Source: Sipunculus nudus
Lineage: Eukaryota; Annelida; Sipuncula; Golfingiida; Sipunculidae
Direction: 5' to 3'
NCBI GenBank assembly: GCA_026874595.1
Contig: CM049318.1
Span: 50,744,750 to 50,808,749 of the forward strand
DNA length: 64,000 nucleotides
Below, piece after piece: positions 32,650 through 41,999 of the stretch. Made by a program: the position numbers and the translations under genes. Position 1 is the stretch's first letter. Each line of letters opens with the position of its first letter. The notes beneath the pieces are model-generated. The model made no database searches, was not told the DNA's origin, and was given only the letters and a program-made list of their open reading frames with translations.

Positions 32650-32820
32650 TTATACTAAGAATTAATCACGTGTCAATAACAAGTCATTCGGGGAAATGCA
32701 CCGCAACGGCCATCCGCCCTGTTGCATCGATATCGTGGCAACAGCCTTTTATCTTGATATTAGGCTATGAGTGATCAGATAACAAAAAATACATGCGAAC
32801 TCGTTAAACAAAGTGTTAAA
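32650..32820 (+). repeat. dispersed repeat, shared with 16880-17060
   Basis: Same ordered landmarks as the copy at 16880 (AATGCACCGCAACGGCCATCC, ATATCGT, TCTTGATATTAGGCTATGA), same orientation. Confidence 0.5.
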
Positions 32821-33849
32821 TTATTCTCTTTGATAACAAGCCATTTCCTGTGTCCGTTAAAAGCAGGCTATCGTCCAGTCACGCGTGCGAGACATGTTTG
32901 TATGGTCAGATATTCAACAAACAAGAAGGGAGATTTACCAATATGCTGAGTTTCAATGGAATTTTTCTTTCACAGTTATTGTGAGAATGGACGCAAATAC
33001 ATCTAACGACTAGCCTGGTTTATTTTAAGTGACAGCGTACCTCTAGGCCATGAGGCCTTGTGAAAAATGAAAAAAAAATTGTATCCTAATCAAGTACTAC
33101 AGTGTCATTACAAAATACTGAGCATGGCGCCCCCTGTCATGTGGACAGACGTGTCGAGGGACAAATGGCATTAGTCCCGTGGTCTCTATATGCGGATCCA
33201 TGTTTCATTTCGCTATCGCAATATGGCAAAATTAATCAACGCAATTAATGTGTCTATATCCCCTGGGAGACCTCCCTAAGGCGGTGCAGTCCTAGCGAGC
33301 GATAAATTATACGGAATTATTACCCATTTGGCCTGTAGGGATAACTCCAAATATACTGTAGCTGTAAAACTCTGGAAGGTCCTGGACAGCTTGATTTCAA
33401 CTTGCGGCTGTGAAATGCAATCCTTGGGCGAGTCAAAATTTTCGATAAAATCCGGTAAGACTAAACACAAAAAACTAGGGACCTATGGGCTCAGTTGAAA
33501 TTGATTTTGAGAATATTTGATAAAAAAAAAAACGTGCATATGGAAATGAGACAACAGTTTCTTGTTTATCACTATTTGAATAATGTACACAATACGCACT
33601 TTCAGAGTTGCCTGTGTACTTTAATGGACAATATAAAAGATGAGGAGCCTCTCATGATCACATTATCAGTATCAGAATTAAGTGTCTGTATAATATGTAT
33701 ATAAATTTATAAAGACATGCATTTATTTCAACACAACAACATAAACTGAATTTATAGCTTTAAGAGTGCAACACGTAAATTTTGGGATCCAAGACCTAAT
33801 AGTTCATGCAAATTCAGAATTGTTAATGTTAACCTAATTTAAATATATA
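32821..33849. other. intergenic DNA
   Basis: Nothing recognised. Confidence 0.5.
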
Positions 33850-33854
33850 TATCC

Positions 33855-33912
<58 letters not shown>
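33850..33912. repeat. (TA)n microsatellite
   Basis: TA dinucleotide run, near-pure from 33858 to the end. Confidence 0.9.
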
Positions 33913-33914
<2 letters not shown>

Positions 33915-34249
33915 GTTATAGCCCCGTCGGTCGTCGCACAAAGCTAGTATTTGTATCCCACCGACCGGCACAAAAGATCTTAAAGTTCGTCAAAAAACAA
34001 CTATTTGTACCGTAAGATTTGATTACTCACTTTCCCTTGTTGTAAATTCAGGTATGACTTTGGTTATTCAAGATTATTTTTAACCTACCTGTCCATCACA
34101 CCATAAGGTCTGTCCATCATACTAAAAGGCACAAACAGAATTAGTCTATAACTCTTATAATTTATATATGTTATATCCGATATATATTTCTTATTCTCTG
34201 AACTGCAGGTGCGGATGGGGGTTGGGGATAACATCCCCTGTTGCTTAAG

Positions 34250-34593
34250 CGGCGGGGTTTAATAATCCCTACTGTACTGACGTGCCTGATTTTAATGCCT
34301 TCATTTGCCCGAATATCGGGAAGTTACTGTGTATGAAATGCAAGAAGAAGAACCAAGGATCGCACTGCTCGGGTACACATGACGGGACGGGTGATGAAAG
34401 TTTGCTTGGTACCAGCTGTAGTTCGAACCTGATACAGACGCCAGCTTTTACCTGCGACACCGCAACCAGAACAGCCACGTGCGATCACACCAAGGTGACC
34501 GGGGGATGTGAATGCTGCGACTACAAGATCAGAGGGTTTTATAGCTACCCCAAACTTATTAAAGCCATGCAGAACAAAACAGCCGTATCTTGA
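34250..34593 (+). CDS. cysteine-rich terminal exon, hypothetical extracellular protein
   Basis: An open frame of 113 codons from a possible acceptor (TTGCTTAAG|CG, 34249/34250) to TGA at 34591-34593. The frame is closed by a stop just upstream, so the start must be a splice junction. A stronger-looking acceptor (CTCTGAACTGCAG, ending 34208) would put the exon in other frames that close quickly. Counting from codon 34252, cysteines are at 8, 19, 27, 30, 39, 56, 68, 77, 86, 88 and 89: eleven in 113 residues, with a terminal GGCECCDYK motif and a basic tail. That points to a disulfide-rich extracellular protein. The patch is GC-richer than its flanks, and an AATAAA at 34597-34602 follows directly. 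No family recognised; upstream exons not found. It may be a pseudogene fragment. Confidence 0.45.
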
Positions 34594-34596
34594 AAT

Positions 34597-34602
34597 AATA
34601 AA
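34597..34602 (+). terminator. poly(A) signal after the cysteine-rich exon
   Basis: AATAAA four bases after the stop codon; unusually close, and partly inside the first unit of the minisatellite that follows. Confidence 0.4.
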
Positions 34603-34763
34603 CAATCACACACAACGGCGTCTACAAGAATATAACAATCCAACACAGCGGCTTCTACAATAATATAACAATCCAACACAGCGGCTTTTACAAACATAAC
34701 AATCAAACATTGCGGTTTCTACATGAATATAACAATCAAACAATGAGGCGTCTGTGAGAAGGA
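34601..34763. repeat. 33-bp minisatellite, five units
   Basis: AACAATC starts occur at 34601, 34634, 34667, 34698 and 34731; units share AACAATCMAACA, GCGGCTTCTAC and AATAT. It starts within 10 bp of the stop codon of the cysteine-rich exon. Confidence 0.85.
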
Positions 34764-35040
34764 TTTAGATGACATACAAGCAATATGCTTGAAACCATGT
34801 TCACAGGTCTTCAATATTAATATTAACTTTTTTGACAAGTATTTATATATTATATAGGCCTATTCAGTTATGTGAGTGGTTTTTCCCGAATTCTGTTCAG
34901 TTTGTCTTGAATTCGAATACATGTCATAAAAAACGATTACTTTATGTACTCGTCTTTCTGGTGGTGATTTTTTTAGAAATATCACTTTTATTTCGGGTAT
35001 TTCAGGTCGCTCTCTGGTAAAATCGGACATACATGTAAAT

Positions 35041-35203
35041 GGATATTTTAGGGTGGAAGTTTACTGAAAATATCAAATATAAATATATAAAGAATATAAA
35101 ATGGCGGTAGTTTACTGAAAACATTAAATACAAACATGTATGGATATAATATGGTGGTAGTTAACTGATAACATTAAATATACATATGAAAGGATATTAT
35201 ATG

Positions 35204-35210
<7 letters not shown>
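35041..35210. repeat. ~50-bp tandem repeat, three-plus units
   Basis: GGATAT/GAATAT starts at 35041, 35092, 35142 and 35192; units share GTAGTTTACTGAAAACATTAAATA. Confidence 0.8.

Positions 35211-35211
<1 letters not shown>

Positions 35212-35268
<57 letters not shown>
35212..35268. repeat. (TA)n microsatellite
   Basis: A pure TA run immediately left of the MITE at 35280. Confidence 0.95.
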
Positions 35269-35272
<4 letters not shown>

Positions 35273-35279
35273 AGTAATA

Positions 35280-35642
35280 CTGTGGATGTCTTTTTGTTTG
35301 CGATATTCGCAAAATTTCCACGAAAATTAAACCTTCGTGAATAAGGGACCCAATCTTCGGAGGCAAGTCAAAAAAAAAAAAAAGAAACTATTGCTACTAT
35401 AAGGATGTCAAGTCTGTCAAATAACCTGCCAATAATGAAGAGTAATCTGTACTCGTTGATATCTCACATAGGTCTCCGCCCAGTCGTTTTTGTCACATTC
35501 TATCTAACATAAGAAAATCATACAATGATTTATATGCTCTGTGTAAATTGTTAGGCGCTCTCGCGATAATGAAACCTTTGCGAAACAAAGAAAATGTGAT
35601 AATCGCAATATTCTAACTTCGCGAATATAAAGGCAACCACAG
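35280..35642. mobile_element. TA-flanked MITE, CTGTGGTTGCC family, copy 1
   Basis: A 363-bp non-coding element between TA dinucleotides. Left end CTGTGGATGTCTTTTTGTTT; right end read inward CTGTGGTTGCCTTTATATTC. Subterminal TTCGCGA/TCGCGA motifs occur on both sides. It shares ends and interior motifs with 56421-56852. A TA target site suggests a Tc1/mariner-type mobiliser, which is inference. Confidence 0.75.
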
Positions 35643-36034
35643 TATATTATGTGCATTTCCCACTGTGAAGGGATTACCTTGATCACAGGTGTGACACTCA
35701 TGTTTGGTTTACAGGTCTTTGTATTGAGACACTCATGTTTGGTTTATTGTTACAATTAATTTCAATTTACTGAAATAAATGGGCATTGTGGTTTAAAATT
35801 TTCTTGTTCATTCTTTTCAATCGTATTTGGGTGGATATATATATGTATAATAAATTTTTAATGTATTCTTCAAGGACGGGCGTTTGTGGATGGACAATTT
35901 CTTGTAAATGGTCATAAATGAATGCAATAATAGTTTAGGAAATCAAAGTGTAAAGTTGGACAATCCAGACAGCAGTCGTTAAACTAGAAATACTTATTCC
36001 AAGGAATATAAATCTCCGCCTATCAAGGCATTCA
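35643..36034. other. AT-rich intergenic DNA
   Basis: Contains a short direct repeat (ACACTCATGTTTGGTTTA, twice at about 35694 and 35729). Nothing else. Confidence 0.5.
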
Positions 36035-36275
36035 CTTAATCGGCCCATATTCTCAGGTTCATTCGTGCATAAGTGACTATATACATTTGTGAAATTCCTT
36101 GATGACGTTCATGAATCCGCACCATGTTCCGCATCCACACCAAACTCTAAGTGTTTCTTCGTTGACCCATTCCCAAAGGCCCTGGAAATTTTATGAGTTC
36201 CGTTGAGTTATGCTGTGAAAAACACACAAACAAACACACAAATACAAGAACGGACATGCTCCTATATATTGGGCA
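36035..36275 (+). mobile_element. non-LTR-like repeat tail, copy 2
   Basis: Co-linear with the reverse complement of 25516-25780; ends in ACACACAAACAAACACAC. Same interpretation as that copy. Confidence 0.5.
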
Positions 36276-36557
36276 ATTAGACAATGACCCGACACCTTCA
36301 GGGACGGTTTTCGTGCTGATGATAAATTAAATTTATGACATTGAATCTAACTTCCTCAAATTTTCATTATAAATAGGCAATACATAAAATAAATTACTGA
36401 ATCCCTATGTATAGTATGTGAAATAATTTTAACACTGTAATCTCATACTTATGATTATTATTATAATCACCTTATTTCTCCAACCCTTCTTTATATATTT
36501 TGAGAGATAATTTTCTGAATGTTTATATCATAGCTGATAGATCATTCCTCAGTTCCT
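36276..36557. other. AT-rich intergenic DNA
   Basis: Nothing recognised. Confidence 0.5.
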
Positions 36558-36559
36558 TA

Positions 36560-37632
36560 TGCTACGGTCACAATGTGAAACTGCCAACTGCCGATTTTTA
36601 GACATCGGCGGATTCTTAAAGTTACATGCCGCCGGCCGATTTTTTGCAAATCGGTGCGAGTGGTCATAAATAACTGCCAGTAAAAGGCCGCCTGACGGGC
36701 TCGGGGCGGCCCAAGGCAGTGTCTAAGTTCGAGGGGGTGTGTGACGTCATCAGGGTGTTGGCCGGTGGCAGTTAGGCGACAGGCCGGCAGCCGTCAGATT
36801 TTACCTGCCACCTCCCGGTGACCTGGCGGACACCGGCCATTTACACCTGCCACCGGCCAACGATCGGGCGTTCTAATTGTCACCGGCCGGCGCCCGCCCG
36901 ATAATCTGACGGCGGCAGTCTGGTTCCCGGTTGGATATATAAACCTAGATTGCTCTCGTATGACTACAAAGTGTACCATCAACCATTTATTATCAACCAT
37001 TTTCCATCAACCATTATTATCAACCATTTCCTTCCAACAAGATGCCCCCTAAAGGCAAGGGAAAGGACAAGGCGCCAGCCCCAAAGCGAGTATGTTGTAT
37101 GGTGGATGGCCTCGGATTTATATTCAGGGGTCCGGGAGTCCGCAATCGGCAGATCGCCGTCCAGCCACCTACCAACACCGACAGCCGCCTCCCAGCTGCC
37201 TTTCAATCTCCGCCCTGCCGCCGGAAGATATTTGAAATCGTACGGTGGCATGTCGGAAGCATAACGGCAGCAGGCCGGATGCTAGAGAGTAGCAGTTAGA
37301 TCCTACCGATCGCCGGCCGAAGTTTGAAGGACCTCGAGCCCCACGACCGAATAAAAATCGCGCTGCTGCCAGCCTGCCGCTTGATAGCCACCGCGCGACT
37401 TCGAAATGCACCCGGCCGGCGACCTGACGACTGGCATAATTGGAAAAAATCGGCCGGTGGCAGCCAGAATTTTAACTTTTTCTTAAAATTTCAGCGGCGT
37501 CCTAGCGGCGTCTAAAATGCCGACTGCCGCCTGCCGATTGTGCCTGCCACCGAGCTGCCACCTGACGAATTTTAGTGAAAATTGGCAGTTACCACGCCGG
37601 CAGGCGGCATTAAGTGATTTGTGACCATAGCA
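36560..37632 (+). mobile_element. 1.07-kb terminal-inverted-repeat DNA element with promoter remnant
   Basis: Ends: left TGCTACGGTCACAA, right (inward) TGCTATGGTCACAA, each next to a TA (36558-36559 and 37633-37634), giving a 1073-bp element. Both subterminal regions carry many CTGCCRCC/GCCGGCCGAT-type motifs in both orientations, like transposase-binding arrays. The GC-rich interior holds a TATATAAA box (36936-36943), a leader with four ATCAACCATT repeats, an ATG (37042) in a lysine-rich context, a GTATGT donor (37090) and an AATAAA (37350). No transposase is encoded. It looks like an internally deleted non-autonomous copy that keeps the transcription start and first exon of its parent. Superfamily unassigned; a TA target is compatible with several. 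Confidence 0.75.
37042..37299 (+). CDS. short ORF with basic N-terminus inside the TIR element
   Basis: Begins MPPKGKGKDKAPAPKR, a lysine/proline-rich DNA-binding-like tail, exactly up to a good splice donor (CGA|GTATGT at 37089/37090). Unspliced, the frame runs on to 85 codons without recognisable content. The likeliest reading is that only 37042-37089 is (or was) a real first exon of a transposon gene. It is 99 bp after the end of the TATA box. Protein product doubtful. Confidence 0.3.
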   Translation: MPPKGKGKDKAPAPKRVCCMVDGLGFIFRGPGVRNRQIAVQPPTNTDSRLPAAFQSPPCRRKIFEIVRWHVGSITAAGRMLESSS

Positions 37633-37634
37633 TA

Positions 37635-37962
37635 ATTAGTGAAAAAAAATTTCTAGTTGAAAGTTAAACACTCCCCGAACAACAGGTGGACATTAGCATA
37701 ATTAATTTCAGCCTTCAGGAAGCGCATGATGCCGCCTTTTGACAAATAAACGAATTTCAAATTTCCATTTTAAATTTCTTTTGACAAAGAGATTTTCATT
37801 GGACCAGAAGTCGGACTTGGACTTGAATGGACTGAACTTTGACTTGCGCATGGACTTGGATGATGTAATCATGACTACATTACTGATCCCACCCACCGCC
37901 TCCAATCCCCCTCCCAAACCCCAGACCCGCAACTGGTCGATAATAAGGAATCTGCTTTAGAA
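37635..37962. other. intergenic DNA
   Basis: GGACTTGRACTTG-type short repeats lie at 37810-37860 and C-rich sequence at 37890-37930, probably the left part of the repeat units listed next. Confidence 0.4.
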
Positions 37963-38280
37963 TGTACGACCTTGGGATTAAGGTCAAGTTAAATAATAAA
38001 TAACAGAAAATGGATGAAGAAAAAAAAGGGTAAAATTGAAATCAGTGGTTTTGCGCTCAAGGGGACCAAAGCAGCTCCATCCATATTTTGTTTTTACCCA
38101 AACTATAAATAGAGACCCTAAAAGCCCACTCGTCGACTGATCATTGAGAGTACCCCCCTGCCCCGCAATCCCCTCACAAACACACCCCAAGCACAAATTG
38201 AGAAATAATAGGGGATTGACTATAGAGTGTACGACCTTAGGATTCAGGTCAAGGTCAAAGATAAATAACAGGTAGAAATT
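37963..38280. repeat. TGTACGACCTT repeat units 1 and 2
   Basis: TGTACGACCTT at 37963 and 38228 (265 bp apart), each followed by an AAGGTCAAG or CAGGTCAAGGTCAA block and then ATAAATAACAG, with C-rich sequence upstream. Further units at 40226 and 40531. Confidence 0.65.
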
Positions 38281-38552
38281 TGTGACGTAGGACTTATATT
38301 GTGCCCGCATTTCAGCTTATACTAATCAGCCATATTGAAGATCTCGATCAAAAAGAAAATAGCACAAGAAAGAAAAAAGTAAAAGAAAGGAAATCGATTG
38401 TTTGCATTCAGGGGAATGAACGTAGGTCCACACACAAAATGTTGTCCCAAAATATGAATGTGGAAATAAACTGGTCAGCCCATACAAGCCCGCAGGTCCT
38501 ACGGAGGGAGGAAAATCTAGATGTACGCAATAGCCGAGCACTTATTGGAAAA

Positions 38553-38690
38553 GCCCAGAGGCGGATCTAGGTTTAAGGAAAAGGAGGGGTCCAACGCAGG
38601 AGGACTAATAACAAACAATAAAATAGGTCCCAAAGTCCGGAAAAGAGGGGTCCAGGGCGCAAAATTGGTCTGAAACCCTCTACTGGCGAC
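38553..38690. mobile_element. MITE fragment, GGATCC-type TIR family
   Basis: Opens with AGAGGCGGATCTAGG and holds the GTCCGGAAAAGAGGGGTCCA and GGTCTGAAACCCT motifs of the copy at 2126, but lacks the right terminus. Confidence 0.6.
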
Positions 38691-38755
38691 CCATGGGTAT
38701 CGACGCTCAGCTGAATTTTTCTCTTTAAGGATAATTTTATGAGCTTTTCTTTTCA

Positions 38756-39480
38756 AAATGTGGGTCCTGTGACCTTAACCAATGACCTTGAGACCAAAAA
38801 TTCTGAAAACTTACTTTCCTGGAACTTGTAGCATTTAGATTAACGTAACAATCTTTTAAAGAAGGTGGTACCGGTGACCTTGACCTCTGACCAGGTAACC
38901 CCAAAATCTACAGATTTTTTCCACTTTGGGCAGGTAAGTCATCTGTGAAGGATGGAAAGTTTGGGATGACATGTTTGATTTACAGTGCATCCACATTCCT
39001 TTAAAAGATGTGGCTCCTGTGACCTTTGACCTCAGGACCCCGAAAATCAAAATGTGTTTTTACTTAAGTGATGGGTCGTTAAAAAATCAAGTATGAAGCC
39101 AATCTGTCTAACCAATCTGTCTAACCAATCTAGAAACTAATTTGTGGACAGATGGACCTTGACCTTGAGCTTTGACCTTGTGACCCCATATTTATTAATA
39201 TTCTTCCCCTACTGGCAGACCTGTTATATGTGCAAGACAGAAGGTTTGGGGTGAAAAGCTTGGCTTAAAATGTAGCCATTATCTTTATAAATAATTTCGT
39301 CCCGTAACCTTGTTGATCTCGTGACCCTTAAATCATAAGGGTTCTTGCTTGAGTGGTGGACCATATATAAATAAGGTTTGAAATCCATATGTCAATCCAA
39401 CCTGGAGTTATCATCTGGAAACGCATTTGTGTGGATGGATAGATGGACAGACAGACGGACAGAATAACAGACGGAGGAAC
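38756..39480. repeat. ~145-bp degenerate tandem array with GTGACCTTGACC
   Basis: About five diverged units, with GTGACCTT-type cores near 38770, 38874, 39019, 39170 and 39300, separated by about 105-147 bp. The right end has ACAGACAGACGGACAG repeats typical of this kind of array in marine invertebrates. No coding. Confidence 0.55.
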
Positions 39481-40112
39481 AGTGTGATAACTATATAGCA
39501 TCCACTTACTCTCAATTAACACTATAGTTTTTGGGACACTAGAAGCAGCCACAGCTGAGAATCTGACATGATTGCTGTTATTTTATAGTATATAGATAAT
39601 AATAATGAAAAACATTCGTAAATGAAAGAAAACATACATAAATATAATAAATATACCAGGTTTCAGGGCACCATGTGAAACCACAGCTGAAAAACTGACA
39701 TTATTGCTGTATTTTGATAGTCTCATTATGTAAAAATATCATTAAAAACCAGACAAAAATAAAAGGTGGCGCCACAAGTTTTTGGACCTGACAAAACTGT
39801 CATGATCAACATTCAAGGCAAGATTTATGACAATCCATGCATTAATTATCAAGATACTGGAGGTTTTGTATCAAATTTTTAAATATTCAGAGGGGTACTT
39901 ATGAGTCCCATGGCTCGGAGGATATGGGTAACAGAGACCTAATTTCAGGTTTCCAAGAAGATTTTTTATTGACTTAGTCCATATAGAAGATGCCAGGTCA
40001 AGCGGTTAAATTTGTGCCCGGACGGTCGGACACCGGGAAGGACGACAGACAAAGCACCTTTCATACACCTCAGTTGACCTTCATACAGCTGAGCTAAAAA
40101 CGGTTGCGGTGG
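39481..40112. other. intergenic DNA, repeat-like
   Basis: Near-repeats of CAGCTGARAAYCTGACAT..ATTGCTGT at 39553 and 39685 suggest further tandem structure. No gene. Confidence 0.35.
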
Positions 40113-40168
40113 CTGAAAAGGGGGGGGGGTCCGGACCCCCTGGACCCCTCCCCTGTAGGCCTATCTGC
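40113..40168. mobile_element. MITE right-end fragment, GGATCC-type family
   Basis: GGTCCGGACCCCCTGGACCC followed by CTCCCCTG matches the right third of the copy at 2126; the rest is missing. Confidence 0.4.
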
Positions 40169-40225
40169 TTGTGGTGCCGCACCCTAATCTCGCAGTGGAG
40201 CAGGAATAGGGAATAGGCTATGCAT

Positions 40226-40580
40226 TGTACGACCTTTGAAATTCAGTAAAGTTAAAAAAAAAAAAAAAAAAAATATGCAATATGTCTACAATCACCAAGC
40301 GATCGCAGGGGAAGCCGGCAGATGGCGCGCAGTAGTGGTCCTGCAGTCTGAAGAACTCCGCTGACATGAATGGACGAAACTATCACCTCATGTACAATGT
40401 TAGTGGGTGGTTGGGCATAAAAATATCAAAAGTGTGTAGTATTCCCCCTCCAACCCATCCCAACCCTAGTGAGCTAGCGCAACCAGGCTGAGGGACAGAT
40501 CTGGGCAATAACAGAAAAATGGCCATGCAATGTACGACCTTGGAAATCAGGTCAAGGTCAATTATAAATAGCAGGTGTCT
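40226..40580. repeat. TGTACGACCTT repeat units 3 and 4
   Basis: Units at 40226 (tail replaced by a poly-A tract) and 40531 (intact CAGGTCAAGGTCAA block and ATAAATAGCAGG). Confidence 0.6.
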
Positions 40581-40734
40581 TTTGGGACCAATATTGTTCC
40601 CAATGGTCGATGTTATTTAAATAAGCCATTATGTTGATTTAACCCAAACAGGAACAGAAGGAAGAATAAAAATGCAATTAATAGTTTAGCCTTCTGGATG
40701 ACCGGCGAAAGGCGACTGTAATAAAAAAGTTTAC

Positions 40735-40812
40735 AGACAGACGGACAGGCCGACAGACAGACAGTCGGACAGACGGAAGAACGAAGGAAGGAAGGATGAA
40801 TGAACGAAACGT
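40735..40812. repeat. (GACA)n-like / GAAG-rich simple repeat
   Basis: Imperfect ACAGACGGACAG repeats followed by GAAGGAAGGAAG. Confidence 0.85.
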
Positions 40813-41999
40813 GTATGCAATCGTTGAGAGATTGGAAGAAGAGCGTTCGATGTGTCCGGGTATTTAGGCAATCTCCGGATTAACGTCTGTTGCAGTCACG
40901 CTGGTTGAGCATGGACCAGCTTATGTTCTGGAAATTCCCTTTTCAGCGCGCCCTATCGGTGGTCGAGTGACACCTGTCAAATGTACGTTTATCGTTATAG
41001 GACACGTGGCTGTATTTATTTTCCCTATATAACATCTATAAAACACCTGAGGTTTGGGCCTCTTTTAAATAATTTTTCAAAATAAATTCTGATATTAAAT
41101 TTTTTTTACCTGAAAATTTGCTGTTTCTACAGTCAAACTAGACCAAGAAAAAGGGGGCTTGTGTATTTCCTTTTTTAACCATCCTGGCCCGAAGCAGTGA
41201 AGCCCAAAATACCCCACCAAGCAGTCCCAAACAAGCATTTGGACAACACCTCTTTGATTGGCCACAGATTTTTTTTATAAAATTTACCAATACTGTCAAT
41301 TTTATTGGAAATTATGCTCAATATACTTAACAATCAAACAATGGGGTGTTTTTGATGATCCACCACATGATGGCTAGAGCCAACCAGAGAAAGCCAGACC
41401 ATTCACTACTCTCCTTCAGGTTCAGGGCTTGGTGACCCTAGGTCATGTAAACAAATAGGACCACGTGACCTAAAGATCATTTCTTTTTTTAGGGAGTATT
41501 TGCGTTTATAATTAAACTCGTTGTAAATTTATAAACATCACATACAATAAAATGCCAGTAAACGTGGTCATATGTTGTTTTGTAACGAATAGGAAGAATG
41601 CTAAAACGTTCATATAGCTATAAACATTAAATAACCAATACATGAAAATAAGTGAAGCAACGAACATTTAATAATTTTAGTAAAACTACATAAATATTAA
41701 CATAGCATAGTCCCATCAATTTTTAGTGTCCGTTAGTACACCTTGGCCGATGTATCAGGATGTTAAGCAACAGCGAAGCTATAGTAGCCAGCAACTCTCC
41801 GTCTCTATCCTAGGACACTTCCCGAAGACTGGCAGTATACTAGCAACTAGGCATACTAAAACAAACATTCAAATTCGGACAGACCTTTCGGCCATTTTTG
41901 GTGGACTTAGATTTTACATATTGTTGTATTTAATTTGGGGTTAAATCTTAAACCCTAATATTCGTGGCTTCATCGTGCAAAGACATTTCTTAAGAATCT
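40813..41999. other. intergenic DNA
   Basis: No gene recognised. The 41726-41944 ORF may be the outer edge of the BEL/Pao fossil but shows no diagnostic motif. Confidence 0.4.
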
